64,000 nt of DNA from Chryseobacterium gleum (lineage in GTDB: Bacteria; Bacteroidota; Bacteroidia; Flavobacteriales; Weeksellaceae). Within the stretch, counting starts at the first letter, position 1. Every line of letters starts with the position of its first letter. Shown in pieces: positions 1 to 8,367 of the stretch. The position numbers were made by a program, and so were the translations under genes. The notes below the pieces were generated by a model. The model was not told where the DNA came from, searched no databases, and saw nothing but the letters and a program-made list of their open reading frames with translations. The DNA lies in NCBI RefSeq assembly GCF_900636535.1, contig NZ_LR134289.1:5295501-5359500 (forward strand), read 5' to 3'.

Positions 1-1122
1 CAGCACGACGAAAGATTCTTCTTACACTATAATTTCCCTCCATTCTCTACAGGTGAAGCAAGACCTTTAAGAGGTACTTCAAGAAGAGAAGTAGGACACG
101 GAAACTTAGCTCAGAGAGCTTTAACTGCAGTAATTCCTGCAGAAAATCCATATACAATCAGAATTGTTTCCGATATCCTGGAATCTAACGGTTCTTCTTC
201 AATGGCAACAGTTTGTGCAGGTACATTAGCTTTGATGGATGCAGGGGTTCAGATTACAAAACCTGTTTCAGGAATTGCAATGGGTCTGATCACTGATACA
301 AAATCAGGTAAATTTACTGTACTTTCTGATATCTTAGGAGATGAAGATCACCTTGGAGATATGGACTTTAAAGTAACAGGTACTGCAGACGGTATCACAG
401 CTTGTCAGATGGATATCAAAATCCAGGGACTTTCTATGGATATCATGGAGAAAGCTTTAATGCAGGCTAAAGACGGAAGATTACACATCCTGAACAAAAT
501 CACGGAAACTATTTCTCAGCCAAGAGCAGACGTGAAGCCTCACGCTCCGAAAATGGTAGTAATGGAGATTCCGAAAGACTTTATCGGTGCTGTAATCGGG
601 CCTGGTGGAAAAATTATTCAGCAGTTACAGAAAGATACAGATACGGTTATTGCAATTGAGGAAATCGGAGAAATCGGACGTATCGAAATTGCAGGAACAG
701 ACAGAGAAAAGATCAATGCTGCTATTGCTAAGATCAATGAAATTACTTTCGTACCGGTTGTAGGCGAAGTTTACAAAGGTAAAGTAGTGAAAGTAATGGA
801 TTTCGGAGCATTTGTAGCGATTGCTAAAGGAACAGAAGGACTTCTTCACATTTCTGAAATTGAGTGGGCTCGTCTTGACAAAGTTCCTTATGCAGAAGGT
901 GATGAGGTAGAGGTGAAGTTCATGGGATATGATGACCGTAAGAAAATGAAGCTTTCCCGTAAAGTGCTTTTACCAAGACCTCCGAAGCCGGAAGGAAAAC
1001 CAAGACATGAAGGACAAGGCAGACCTGAAGGACAGAGAAGACCTGAAGGACAAAAGCCGCAAGGTGAAAGACCACAAAGCGAAAAGCCGGTGGAAAACCA
1101 GACTCCTTCTAACGAAGCATAA
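1..1122 (+). CDS. pnp: Polyribonucleotide nucleotidyltransferase (PNPase), 3' part
   Basis: The reading frame is open from the first base, so the 5' part lies outside the window. PNPase is a trimeric 3'-5' phosphorolytic exoribonuclease of mRNA turnover. The visible part begins in the second RNase PH core ([14 protein letters not shown], then [17 protein letters not shown], both highly conserved). A KH domain follows with its GPGG loop (about nt 550-720), then an S1 RNA-binding domain ([18 protein letters not shown], about nt 760-970). The C-terminus is a low-complexity tail of repeated PEGQ/RPEG units, which varies between flavobacteria. An intrinsic terminator follows directly. Identity is clear; only the N-terminal extent is unknown. 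Confidence 0.97.
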   Translation, partial: QHDERFFLHYNFPPFSTGEARPLRGTSRREVGHGNLAQRALTAVIPAENPYTIRIVSDILESNGSSSMATVCAGTLALMDAGVQITKPVSGIAMGLITDTKSGKFTVLSDILGDEDHLGDMDFKVTGTADGITACQMDIKIQGLSMDIMEKALMQAKDGRLHILNKITETISQPRADVKPHAPKMVVMEIPKDFIGAVIGPGGKIIQQLQKDTDTVIAIEEIGEIGRIEIAGTDREKINAAIAKINEITFVPVVGEVYKGKVVKVMDFGAFVAIAKGTEGLLHISEIEWARLDKVPYAEGDEVEVKFMGYDDRKKMKLSRKVLLPRPPKPEGKPRHEGQGRPEGQRRPEGQKPQGERPQSEKPVENQTPSNEA

Positions 1123-1142
1123 TAAGATTCATTCTTACTATA

Positions 1143-1169
1143 AAAAATCCCTCAAACTGAGGGATTTTT
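1143..1169 (+). terminator. Intrinsic terminator of pnp
   Basis: A perfect 12-bp stem (arms 1143-1154 and 1158-1169, core TCCCTCA/TGAGGGA) with loop AAC ends in TTTTT, 20 nt after the pnp stop. The A-tract on the other side could also serve the minus strand, but the next minus-strand gene ends about 100 nt away. Confidence 0.9.
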
Positions 1170-1268
1170 GCTATTATGTCATTGCGGAATGCAAAGCATT
1201 GAAGTAATTTTTAAAGGTGTAGGTCATTTTATTTTGTTATCATTACTGAAAAATATTTTCAGAAAAAA

Positions 1269-4200
1269 TTAAAATCCATCAATCGGTTCCTTTAATTTTG
1301 CTTCTGTGGAAGCCGTATCAGGACCGGAAATAAAAATGATATCTTCTGTAGTTTTAAATAACCTGTCAATCTGTTTTCGGGTTGAGGCATCAGGAGCAAC
1401 TTTGTAAAACTCACGGATCAGGTCTAATGAAGTGGGCTTCTTTGGATATTGATTGTTATTGAGAAAATTTTTTAAAGCTGTATTCACACGATCTTCACCT
1501 ATCAGATTGCTCAACTGTACCATAGCAATTGCACCCTTGGAATAAGAAATGTGAGGAACATTTCCCGTAGCTTTATAAATAGGTACATTCTCAGACAACC
1601 CTTTTTCATTATCGTAAATCTGCTGGTGTACCTTGATTCTTTCCATCATTTTTTCTTTGCCATACATTCTTTTATAGAGCATCATTTCCGTATACATTGC
1701 TAACGTTTCAGTAAGCATCACAGCGCCTTTCCGGTCATCCGGATCAATCCGGCTGTTTCCCCACCAAAGATGGGAAAGCTCATGCCCGGCCAGCTCATTA
1801 ATGACATCCTGGTTCTTGTCTGCCTGTATATTGGCATGAAAAATCATATCTTCCGGCATAAAGACTGCTGAAGGGTAAGCTGTAGCGGCAAAGCCCCGGG
1901 TAAAAGAAGAAATTTCCGCAAAACTGATGGTTTTAAAAGGATATGGTCCAAAATTCTGCATGCAGTAATCTAAGGTAAGCTTAGCATTTTCAAGAAGATG
2001 GCTGACGTTTTCAGAATGTTTTTGATGGTAAAAGACAGTAACGGCTATCCATTTATAATTCATACTTTTTGCTTTATATTTTGCAGAAGAAACGGCAAAC
2101 CGGAAAGGAATCTGCTCTGCTTTATATTCGAAATAATTTCGTCCGGATTTTGTCCATTTTTTTATCAGATCTCCGGTACCTATGGCCGTTTGATCCTGCT
2201 CGGTAGAAACAATCATATTAAGGTTGATAAAATCTTTTTTTTCCACTTCAGGAGCTTCAGGTTCTTTCAATCCTGTGCGATTTTCCAGGTTGAAATGATC
2301 ACGCTGTTTCTGATCCTGGATTTCATAATCTTTTTGATAACCAATCACAGGATAATACCTGCTGATTCTCATAAATGATCCGTTTTTTATGATAGCATTA
2401 AAAGGCTGATGTCCGTTTACAGCAAACCACTGATAAGATAATATAAAATCAAGAAAAGCGGTTTTTCCCGGCAGGAGAGGTTGTTTTAATGAAACTTCCG
2501 TGATGTTTTGATGAATCTCTGTTCTTTCATTTCCTGATGTTAGTACAGCAGATTCAAGCTTTAAGTCTTTATTAAAATTGATAAGAATCTTATTAACAGG
2601 TTGATTGGTTTGGTTGGTAAGTATATATTTTCCGGCGATCTGATAAGCATTTTCCGAAGGATACAGCTTAATTTCTGTAGTAATACCAGTGATATCAGGT
2701 TGCGGAATATTTTCATATTTCTGGTAGTTTTTTTCATATTCTACAGAACTTAAGATGTTCTGTGCTTCATTTTTCGGAATGTATCCTTTCATAAAGAATA
2801 TTCCGGCAATGACCCCTGAAATCAGCAGGAAGATAGTGAAAACCAAAGCGGAAACATGTATTTTTTTTACCTTTACAATACTGTAGAATAACCACAACAG
2901 ACTGATGATTCCGGCTCCGAATACAAGCCTTTGTGCAAAAGCTTTTTCATAAATTCCGTATCCATTAAAGTCACTGTAAGTCCCTTTGAAATCTGAAAAT
3001 ATTCTGAGAAGAGGATAGGTAATGATTTTCCCGGAAACCGGCCCCGACAATAAAAAAACAGCAAGAACGGAAACTCCCAGCGCTATAAATTTATTGGGGA
3101 TTCTGTCGTTAATCAACAGGATAAACCCTGAAAATAAGATCAAAGGAAAAGTATTGAAAAGGAAAACACCGAGGTAGGCGTTCCAATCAATATGAAAATA
3201 CTGATAAGTTGCCTGGAAAATAATTCCCTGAACCATTACAATACCGGTAAAGAAGAACAGGAGTAAACTTACCGAAACAAAATGACCTGTTAACCGGTTT
3301 TTTGCAAATAAAGCACTGTTTTCAATCAGGTTGAATCCGGAAGATTGACTTCTCCAGTAAATATCATTCAGAAAATAAGCCGTAATCAATAGGCCAAGCA
3401 GATGAAAATTCTCTGAGATGGTTGTTGCCATCAGGCCCGAGCTTGCATACTTCTGTGGAAGGCGGATTCCTTTTTCAATTTCAGCATACATTTCCATTCC
3501 GACAAAGAATAACAGCAGAATGGAAACTGCAGGAACGGCAATGCTTTTAAACAGATAGGTAAGGTCTGTTTTTACGAAAGATAATACGGACCGGAATGAA
3601 CTCCACCAGTTAAAAGCTTGAGCAACAGTAGAATATTCCAATGTGCCTATTTCAGAAAATGATTGAAGATTTCCCCGTGTTTTTACTTTGTGCCCTGATG
3701 TATTGGAGAAAGAAAATAATGTAAGAGATAGAAATAAAAATCCAAAAGAGAGTAGGAAAAATAAGATCCTGTTGAACAAAAGGTAGCCTGTGAAAGGTAC
3801 CATGTGGATATTTTTCTCATGAGCAGTAAGGTCCCGGGCTTGCATAAAATAAGCAGATAATCCAAACGGATCAGTCAAAGCTGAAAATTGTTGTGTTTCC
3901 AATGACTGAGGCAGACTTCCCGTCATAAAAGGAGAATTGGAAAATAGTAAAATGATCATATACACTACATACAGAAGGAGCCCGCCTACCACAACCAGCA
4001 GTTTCTTCTTTACTGTAAATGCAATAAGAAACAAAAAACCGCATACAAAAAAACTGTTGATTAGCCCGAAGATCAATAATGGGTAGAGGTAATATAAGAT
4101 ATTAAAATACTCCTGCATTTCACTTCCTGTACGCATCAGCTGCCCCAGGAGAAAGCCTGTCATTAAGAATGTAAAACTTAAAAATGTCTGAAGGAAATAC

Positions 4201-4511
4201 GCGTAAAATTTCCCTTTCAGGTAAGTGAATTTTGAAAAGGGGAAAGAAAACAGAATGCTGTCAAATTTTGAATCCTGGTCTCTGAACAACAGTTGTAACG
4301 CATAAACGGTAGCAAAAAAGATAACAGAAAGGCTCAGCATCCCGGTCATAAAACCTATAGTGTAAGGCGAGTTCAGATAAATTCCTTCTCCTGCAGAAAG
4401 ATTGAACTGGTTGCCGCAAAAGATCCCCAGGCTTATTAAAAGTAAAGCCACAAGATAGGTAAGCCAGTGCTTGGAAGAGCGTCCGGCTTCGAATAAAAAT
4501 AAAGTGTTCAT
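1269..4511 (-). CDS. ABC-2 type permease fused to M1-family metallopeptidase
   Basis: A 1080-aa membrane protein. Roughly the first 590 residues hold about a dozen hydrophobic segments in the style of an ABC-2 permease, starting with WLTYLVALLLISLGIF. The C-terminal ~450 residues form an M1 (gluzincin) aminopeptidase-like domain with the zinc site HELSH at residues 910-914 and a downstream Glu in MLTETLAMY (about 935). That gives HEXXH-X20-E, two residues longer than the usual X18. The canonical GxMEN substrate motif is not clearly kept. The gene starts 3 nt after the stop of the ATPase gene 4514-5386, so the two probably form one transporter operon. Such permease-peptidase fusions are known in Bacteroidota; the substrate is unknown. 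Peptide export or processing is an inference. Confidence 0.85.
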   Translation of the reverse strand: MNTLFLFEAGRSSKHWLTYLVALLLISLGIFCGNQFNLSAGEGIYLNSPYTIGFMTGMLSLSVIFFATVYALQLLFRDQDSKFDSILFSFPFSKFTYLKGKFYAYFLQTFLSFTFLMTGFLLGQLMRTGSEMQEYFNILYYLYPLLIFGLINSFFVCGFLFLIAFTVKKKLLVVVGGLLLYVVYMIILLFSNSPFMTGSLPQSLETQQFSALTDPFGLSAYFMQARDLTAHEKNIHMVPFTGYLLFNRILFFLLSFGFLFLSLTLFSFSNTSGHKVKTRGNLQSFSEIGTLEYSTVAQAFNWWSSFRSVLSFVKTDLTYLFKSIAVPAVSILLLFFVGMEMYAEIEKGIRLPQKYASSGLMATTISENFHLLGLLITAYFLNDIYWRSQSSGFNLIENSALFAKNRLTGHFVSVSLLLFFFTGIVMVQGIIFQATYQYFHIDWNAYLGVFLFNTFPLILFSGFILLINDRIPNKFIALGVSVLAVFLLSGPVSGKIITYPLLRIFSDFKGTYSDFNGYGIYEKAFAQRLVFGAGIISLLWLFYSIVKVKKIHVSALVFTIFLLISGVIAGIFFMKGYIPKNEAQNILSSVEYEKNYQKYENIPQPDITGITTEIKLYPSENAYQIAGKYILTNQTNQPVNKILINFNKDLKLESAVLTSGNERTEIHQNITEVSLKQPLLPGKTAFLDFILSYQWFAVNGHQPFNAIIKNGSFMRISRYYPVIGYQKDYEIQDQKQRDHFNLENRTGLKEPEAPEVEKKDFINLNMIVSTEQDQTAIGTGDLIKKWTKSGRNYFEYKAEQIPFRFAVSSAKYKAKSMNYKWIAVTVFYHQKHSENVSHLLENAKLTLDYCMQNFGPYPFKTISFAEISSFTRGFAATAYPSAVFMPEDMIFHANIQADKNQDVINELAGHELSHLWWGNSRIDPDDRKGAVMLTETLAMYTEMMLYKRMYGKEKMMERIKVHQQIYDNEKGLSENVPIYKATGNVPHISYSKGAIAMVQLSNLIGEDRVNTALKNFLNNNQYPKKPTSLDLIREFYKVAPDASTRKQIDRLFKTTEDIIFISGPDTASTEAKLKEPIDGF

Positions 4512-4513
4512 GA

Positions 4514-5386
4514 TTAAAGTTTTTGAGTAAGCGTATGGAAATAAACGTGCTCCAGCAGAGGATTTACAGGACTGAAGTCTTTCGGGGGTTCTTCAGAAAA
4601 TATGGTGATGTGAAGTTCTCTTTCCAGTAATTGTCTGCTGATGATCTCATAATTGGAACCATAAGTTTCCAGCTCGTTTTTGTGGATAGGTTTTGACCAT
4701 ATTTTGTTCTCCAGTTCAGCGATTAATGTTCCCGGATTTCCTTTTCGAAGGATCTGTCCATGATTCATTACTGCCATTTCCGAACAGAGGTTTCTGACGT
4801 CTTCCACGAGATGGGTAGAAAGAATAACAATCACCTCCTGGCTGATATCATTCAGCAATGAATTGAAACGATTGCGTTCTTCAGGATCCAGTCCTGCAGT
4901 AGGTTCATCGACAATGATAATTTTCGGATCTCCTAGCAGAGCCTGTGCCACACCGAAACGCTGTTTCATTCCGCCTGAAAAAGTATGGACCTCTTTTTTT
5001 GAAAAATCAGAAAGATTAACTTTTTCAAGCAGACCCAAAATCTGATTTTTACGTTTGTTTTTATCACTAATACCTTTCAATAGGGCTATATGTTCCAGAA
5101 GATCATACGCGGAAACTTTCGGATACACGCCAAAATCCTGGGGAAGAAATCCCAGATTCTGTTTAATATAATCAGGGTTTTTAACAATATCCACATCATT
5201 GAAAAGCAGAGTCCCCGAAGTGGGTTTCTGAAGTCCAACAATGGTTTTCATCAGAGAAGATTTTCCGGCTCCGTTCGGACCAAGCAGCCCGAACATTCCG
5301 TTTGTGATATCAAGAGAAATGTTCTTAATAGCTTGAAAACCATTTTTATAGGTAAGACTAAGGTTGTTGATGGTTAATGTGTTCAT
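4514..5386 (-). CDS. ABC transporter ATP-binding protein
   Basis: A 290-aa ABC ATPase with Walker A GPNGAGKS (36-43), Q-loop LPQDFG (about 81-86), signature FSGGMKQR (136-143), Walker B IIIVDEP (156-162) and the H-loop STH. The ~70-residue C-terminal extension is typical of exporter ATPases paired with ABC-2 permeases. It is the first gene of a two-gene operon and presumably energises the fused permease-peptidase downstream. No clear TAnnTTTG promoter was found upstream, where a low-complexity repeat begins. Confidence 0.95.
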   Translation of the reverse strand: MNTLTINNLSLTYKNGFQAIKNISLDITNGMFGLLGPNGAGKSSLMKTIVGLQKPTSGTLLFNDVDIVKNPDYIKQNLGFLPQDFGVYPKVSAYDLLEHIALLKGISDKNKRKNQILGLLEKVNLSDFSKKEVHTFSGGMKQRFGVAQALLGDPKIIIVDEPTAGLDPEERNRFNSLLNDISQEVIVILSTHLVEDVRNLCSEMAVMNHGQILRKGNPGTLIAELENKIWSKPIHKNELETYGSNYEIISRQLLERELHITIFSEEPPKDFSPVNPLLEHVYFHTLTQKL

Positions 5387-5439
5387 AGCGTTGTGTTTGG
5401 GGAATAGAAGGACAGGCGGCCTTTCGGTAGCAATTTTGG

Positions 5440-5579
5440 GTTTAAAGTTTAAAGTTTAAAATTTATGGTTGGAAGCTAGAAGCTGGATGCTGGAAGTTAG
5501 AAGTGAAGTTTCAAACTCTCACTCTCAAACACTCTTACTCTCAAACCTCGCAACACGCAACACGCACCCCGAATCCCAA
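5440..5579. repeat. Low-complexity intergenic repeat (GGAAGCTAGAAG / CTCTCAAAC words)
   Basis: The spacer first shows tandem TTTAAAGTTTAAAG, then variants of GGAAG(C/T)TAGAAG and CTGGATGCTGGAAG. After these come strings such as CTCTCACTCTCAAACACTC and CGCAACACGCAACACGCACC. The same vocabulary recurs on either strand at about 6977-7150, 9950-10000, 23720-23870 and 56965-57245. Two ORFs of 97-98 codons overlap it but are artefacts of the stop-poor repeat. Function is unknown. Confidence 0.7.
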
Positions 5580-5783
5580 CTACTCTTTAAATTCAAGAAT
5601 ATCTCCCGGCTGGCATTCAAGGATTTTACAGATCGCTTCAAGGGTATCGAAGCGGACGCCTTTGGCTTTACCTGTTTTCAGGATAGAAAGGTTAACGGGT
5701 GTGATACCCAGTTTTTCTGCCAATTCTTTACTCTGCATTTTTCGTTTGGCAAGCATTACATCTAAGTTGACTATAATTGGCAT
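5580..5783 (-). CDS. Small XRE/Cro-family HTH regulator
   Basis: A 67-aa protein that is almost entirely a Cro/C1-type helix-turn-helix (QSKELAEKLGITPVNLSILK is the HTH core), ending in GDILEF as is usual for YozG-like regulators. The start at MPIIVNLD (nt 5783) was preferred over a longer frame. The extra 27 residues would overlap the 3' end of the upstream gene and do not resemble the family. It starts 1 nt after the stop of the DUF2975 membrane protein 5785-6300, a pairing often seen for this HTH family. That suggests co-transcription and joint function, perhaps membrane-linked regulation. Confidence 0.9.
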   Translation of the reverse strand: MPIIVNLDVMLAKRKMQSKELAEKLGITPVNLSILKTGKAKGVRFDTLEAICKILECQPGDILEFKE

Positions 5784-5784
5784 G

Positions 5785-6300
5785 TTAAATAAATAGGTCT
5801 TGTTCGTTTTGCAAATGTAGTCCTTGCTTAAAGATATTCGCAAGAAACAGGCAGAAAATTCCAAGCATAAAGTGAATAAACACCAGTCCCCAGATGATAC
5901 TTTCTACTTCCACAAAGAAACCCGCGATAATCACCAGTGGAAGAGGAATGAAAATATTATACAGGTAAAATCTCGTCAGCTGCCGTATATTATCCTGTGT
6001 AAACAGTTTCTGCTGAAAAAATACCCTGAAAACCCTGGCGGCCAACCAGAAAAAGATTCCATATGTGATAAGCACTGACAGAAATGAAAAGATGATATAC
6101 GGATAATTGTTGTCAATATTCAGGAAAGGTTTTTCTGTCAATGGATAATTGATATGAAGGTATTTTCCGTTTCCATAAGGCGTAACAGAAAAATCTGTTA
6201 TAAGGCAGATCAGAGAGTAGAGAACGGTGATTAAATATCCCAACGATAATACGGAACAGATATAAAATAGAATTCTTGCAATAATTTTAGTCTGATTCAT
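5785..6300 (-). CDS. DUF2975 family membrane protein
   Basis: A 171-aa integral membrane protein with four predicted transmembrane segments, at about residues 8-32, 66-92, 108-132 and 138-160. The spacing and the downstream XRE HTH gene match the DUF2975 family, whose role is unknown. ATG at 6300 (MNQTKII) was chosen over the ATG at 6321. The upstream one would sit inside the predicted -7 box (TACATTTG, 6326-6319) and so could not be on the mRNA. Confidence 0.85.
   Translation of the reverse strand: MNQTKIIARILFYICSVLSLGYLITVLYSLICLITDFSVTPYGNGKYLHINYPLTEKPFLNIDNNYPYIIFSFLSVLITYGIFFWLAARVFRVFFQQKLFTQDNIRQLTRFYLYNIFIPLPLVIIAGFFVEVESIIWGLVFIHFMLGIFCLFLANIFKQGLHLQNEQDLFI
5812..5842 (-). promoter_or_regulatory. 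Possible internal promoter for the XRE gene
   Basis: On the minus strand a perfect TACATTTG (5819-5812) lies 21 nt after a TTG and 28 nt before the XRE start codon. It lies within the coding end of the DUF2975 gene, so it may be a coincidence of codons. Confidence 0.3.
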
Positions 6301-6318
6301 GATAGAAGATTGATATTG

Positions 6319-6347
6319 CAAATGTATAATTAATTATCGTAAAACAA
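6319..6347 (-). promoter_or_regulatory. Bacteroidota-type promoter of DUF2975-XRE operon
   Basis: Minus-strand TTG (6347-6345), an 18-nt spacer and TACATTTGC (6326-6318) match the flavobacterial consensus TTG-N17-23-TAnnTTTG. It lies 18 nt before the ATG at 6300 and fixes that start choice. Confidence 0.75.
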
Positions 6348-6452
6348 TAATTAATTTAAATAAAATTTTATATTTTTAAATTTTTGAATTCATCGACAAT
6401 ACTAAAAAAATAAGATGTTAATCATAGTTTTTTATTAATTTTAATAAGAGAA

Positions 6453-6466
6453 AAGTTGATCAACTT
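6453..6466. other. 14-bp perfect palindrome in AT-rich intergenic region
   Basis: AAGTTGATCAACTT reads the same on both strands. It lies in the AT-rich spacer between the DUF2975 promoter and the TfoX-like gene and could be a dimeric regulator site. Nothing else ties it to a regulator. The rest of 6348-6514 shows only A/T-rich sequence. Confidence 0.3.
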
Positions 6467-6522
6467 ATCCCTTTAATTAATACTCAAGCTTAATAATTAA
6501 CAAAGGTATGCTTATTGATGCC

Positions 6523-6596
6523 CTTCGACAGGCTCAGGGTGACAACTGGAATACCAGCCGAAATTTTTAAGTGCTGTCAGGCTGAGCCTGTCGAAG
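6523..6596. repeat. REP-like inverted repeat CTTCGACAGGCTCAG
   Basis: Two perfect 15-nt inverted arms, CTTCGACAGGCTCAG (6523-6537) and its complement (6582-6596), are separated by 44 nt. This word is, from general knowledge, a common dispersed extragenic palindrome in Bacteroidota and other genomes. It lies just upstream of the TfoX-like gene and would be transcribed as a hairpin if the promoter is upstream. Confidence 0.75.
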
Positions 6597-6634
6597 CCAT
6601 TATTATTAAAAGGGATAAATCAAAAATTAAAATC

Positions 6635-6976
6635 ATGGCTTACAGTACTGAACTTGCCGACCGGGTACGTGAACGGCTTTCCATGGAAAATAATATGGAG
6701 ATTGAAGAAAAGAAAATGTTCAGCGGACTGTCTTTTCTGGTGAACGGGAAAATGTGTATCAACATCAGTCATGACAATCTGATGTGCCGCTATGACCCTG
6801 AACTTGAAGATGAGGTTGCAGAGAAAATGGGTTTTCTGCCGATGATTATGAAAGGAAAGCAGCTTAAAGGATATTGTTACGTAGAACCCTCAGGTTTCCA
6901 AAAGCCTGATGATTTTGAATACTGGATCAAAATCTGTCTTGATTATAATCCGAAGGCGAAGGTTTCGAAGAAGTGA
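6635..6976 (+). CDS. TfoX/Sxy N-terminal domain protein
   Basis: A 113-aa protein covering the TfoX N-terminal domain, with MEIEEKKMFSGLSFLVNGKM followed by a conserved beta-sheet region and MCRYDPE. In gammaproteobacteria TfoX regulates competence with a second C-terminal domain, which is missing here. Bacteroidota carry such single-domain forms with no defined role. The start at nt 6635 (MAYSTELADRV) was chosen because the longer frame would translate the REP-like repeat. No operon partner is visible. Confidence 0.85.
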   Translation: MAYSTELADRVRERLSMENNMEIEEKKMFSGLSFLVNGKMCINISHDNLMCRYDPELEDEVAEKMGFLPMIMKGKQLKGYCYVEPSGFQKPDDFEYWIKICLDYNPKAKVSKK

Positions 6977-7193
6977 GTTTTCAGGTTTGAGTGTTTATGA
7001 GTGGGAGAGTTTGAGGGTAAGTGAGTGTGGTGGAGAGTTACGGGGTACGAGGTGTGAGTTTCGGGGTTTGATTGTGTGGGTGAGAGGTGCGTGATTCGGG
7101 ATGCGCGGTGGGAGTGGTTGAGTTTGAGAGTGGGAGCATTGGCAATTCAACAGTCCCACTATTCATCACTCATCATTTATCATTTATCACTTA
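6977..7193. repeat. Low-complexity intergenic repeat (GAGTTTGAG / TTATCATTTATC words)
   Basis: After the TfoX-like gene come G-rich words such as GTTTGAGTG, GAGTGGGAGAGTTTGAGGG and CGGGATGCGCGGTGGGAGTGG. These are complementary in style to those at 5503-5579. Then comes CATCACTCATCATTTATC repeated in variants up to the stop of the next gene. A short ORF here is an artefact. No promoter or RNA gene was recognised. Confidence 0.65.
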
Positions 7194-8291
7194 TCACTCA
7201 TGATGATACAGTTTTTCTCTGATCTGAATTAATATTTTTGTTGTTTTCTCCAGATCCGGAAAGTCGGGAAGAGTGGTGGCAGAATAATGATTTTCTATAG
7301 ATAGTATCAGGTTTTCTGCCTTTTGCATGATGCTTTCATACGACTGGTTGCCCGCTTTAATATCTAACAGTTCATCACGGTTTTCTACACGAATCGTCAG
7401 AGAGCCGGTTTTAAAAATCTGTTCACAGGACTGCAGCAAACGAATGGTGTGCATCATATTTTTGCTGTCGTAGTTCTGTCCGTGGATCTGATTGACATTG
7501 TAACGGTCCTCATTACGCTCAGCCACCCATTTCCAGTATTCCTTGTAATCTTTGCAGTAAACAGAGTAGGCATCCAGGTTACAGAACAGATAAGCGATCG
7601 GTTTTTCATCTTTAGGAACAGAGGATACAGAAACCTGATTTGCCTCTTCATTCTGAATAATCCCTTTATACCCAAGTGTTCCTGATTCATCATAAAATAA
7701 AGCAAACATACCTTTGGTATGATCAATGCTTACCAATCCGCAATTTTCCTGTGAGAGACCACTCCGTCCTGCGGACATCCTTCCAGAGGAGGGGAATTTA
7801 TCCAGCCATTTTTTCAACGGTACAGAACCTTGGCCATCAAGGATAAAGCAGAAATCCAGAATCGATTTTCTTTCTTTATCGATCGGATTTAAGATCTTTT
7901 TATTAAAACCTTTGGCCTTTTTAATCTGTGAAACCGCATAGCCTGCAAAGGTATCTTTACAGAGTTTTGACAGAAAATCCTCCGTTTTCAGCAGATCCAT
8001 CAATGGATGTTTATACAGAATACAATCCTCCGGACTGGCCAGAATTTCCAGGATATTGGGATTGTTTTTCTGCAGCAGTTCTACAAACCTCCCGATTTCA
8101 TAATACGTAATGTCATTCGTCTCATTGGAAACCTGCGGAATGTAATTCAGGCCAAAGAAATCTTCCTTCGGCAGATAATACACCCCACGGATATCCGTAT
8201 CAGAATTCTCCGTTGCCAGCCCGAAAGCCCGGCTTCCGGAGATGGCTTCGAAGAGAACGAGGTTTTTATTTTTTAGATCTTGGATGGTCAT
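7194..8291 (-). CDS. RlaP-type predicted nucleotidyltransferase (first copy)
   Basis: A 365-aa protein with the polymerase-beta type nucleotidyltransferase motif SGSRAFGLATENSDTDIRG (18-36). The DxD (Asp31, Asp33) would bind the catalytic metal. Length and C-terminal helical half fit the RlaP family (PF10127), tied by family knowledge to RNA-repair gene neighbourhoods. The substrate is unknown. Odd feature: residues about 166-178 (FPSSGRMSAGRSG) are encoded by a segment resembling the genome's dispersed GC-rich repeat, an apparent in-frame insertion. A second RlaP gene and an R2K ATP-grasp gene lie immediately upstream on the same strand. Confidence 0.85.
   Translation of the reverse strand: MTIQDLKNKNLVLFEAISGSRAFGLATENSDTDIRGVYYLPKEDFFGLNYIPQVSNETNDITYYEIGRFVELLQKNNPNILEILASPEDCILYKHPLMDLLKTEDFLSKLCKDTFAGYAVSQIKKAKGFNKKILNPIDKERKSILDFCFILDGQGSVPLKKWLDKFPSSGRMSAGRSGLSQENCGLVSIDHTKGMFALFYDESGTLGYKGIIQNEEANQVSVSSVPKDEKPIAYLFCNLDAYSVYCKDYKEYWKWVAERNEDRYNVNQIHGQNYDSKNMMHTIRLLQSCEQIFKTGSLTIRVENRDELLDIKAGNQSYESIMQKAENLILSIENHYSATTLPDFPDLEKTTKILIQIREKLYHHE
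7758..7798. repeat. Repeat fragment inserted in frame within the RlaP gene
   Basis: The plus strand reads ACCACTCCGTC, a short GC-rich link, then CTTCCAGAGGAGGGGAATTT. This parallels the first module of the dispersed element at 38796-38850 (ACCACCCCGTC ... CCCTCCGGAGGATGGGAATTT). The flanking residues KWLDK and QENCGLVSID look like one continuous ancestral segment. The insert keeps the frame. Basis: similarity by eye between this and the intergenic copies. Confidence 0.5.
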
Positions 8292-8367
8292 GATTCTTCA
8301 AATTTTGCTATATCTTTGTATAAATGGTTTTTAGAAATCCCAATGAAAATAATCATTTTAAATAATG

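Noticed and set aside
625..849. Minus-strand frame inside pnp
   Set aside because: Antisense shadow of the KH/S1 region with no codon or family support.
1177..1230. GTCATTGCGGAATGCAAAGCA after pnp as a full REP element
   Set aside because: Only a half without its inverted partner; too degenerate to annotate.
5469..5796. Frames of 97-98 codons on the plus strand
   Set aside because: They translate the low-complexity repeat and the antisense of the XRE gene; no family resemblance.
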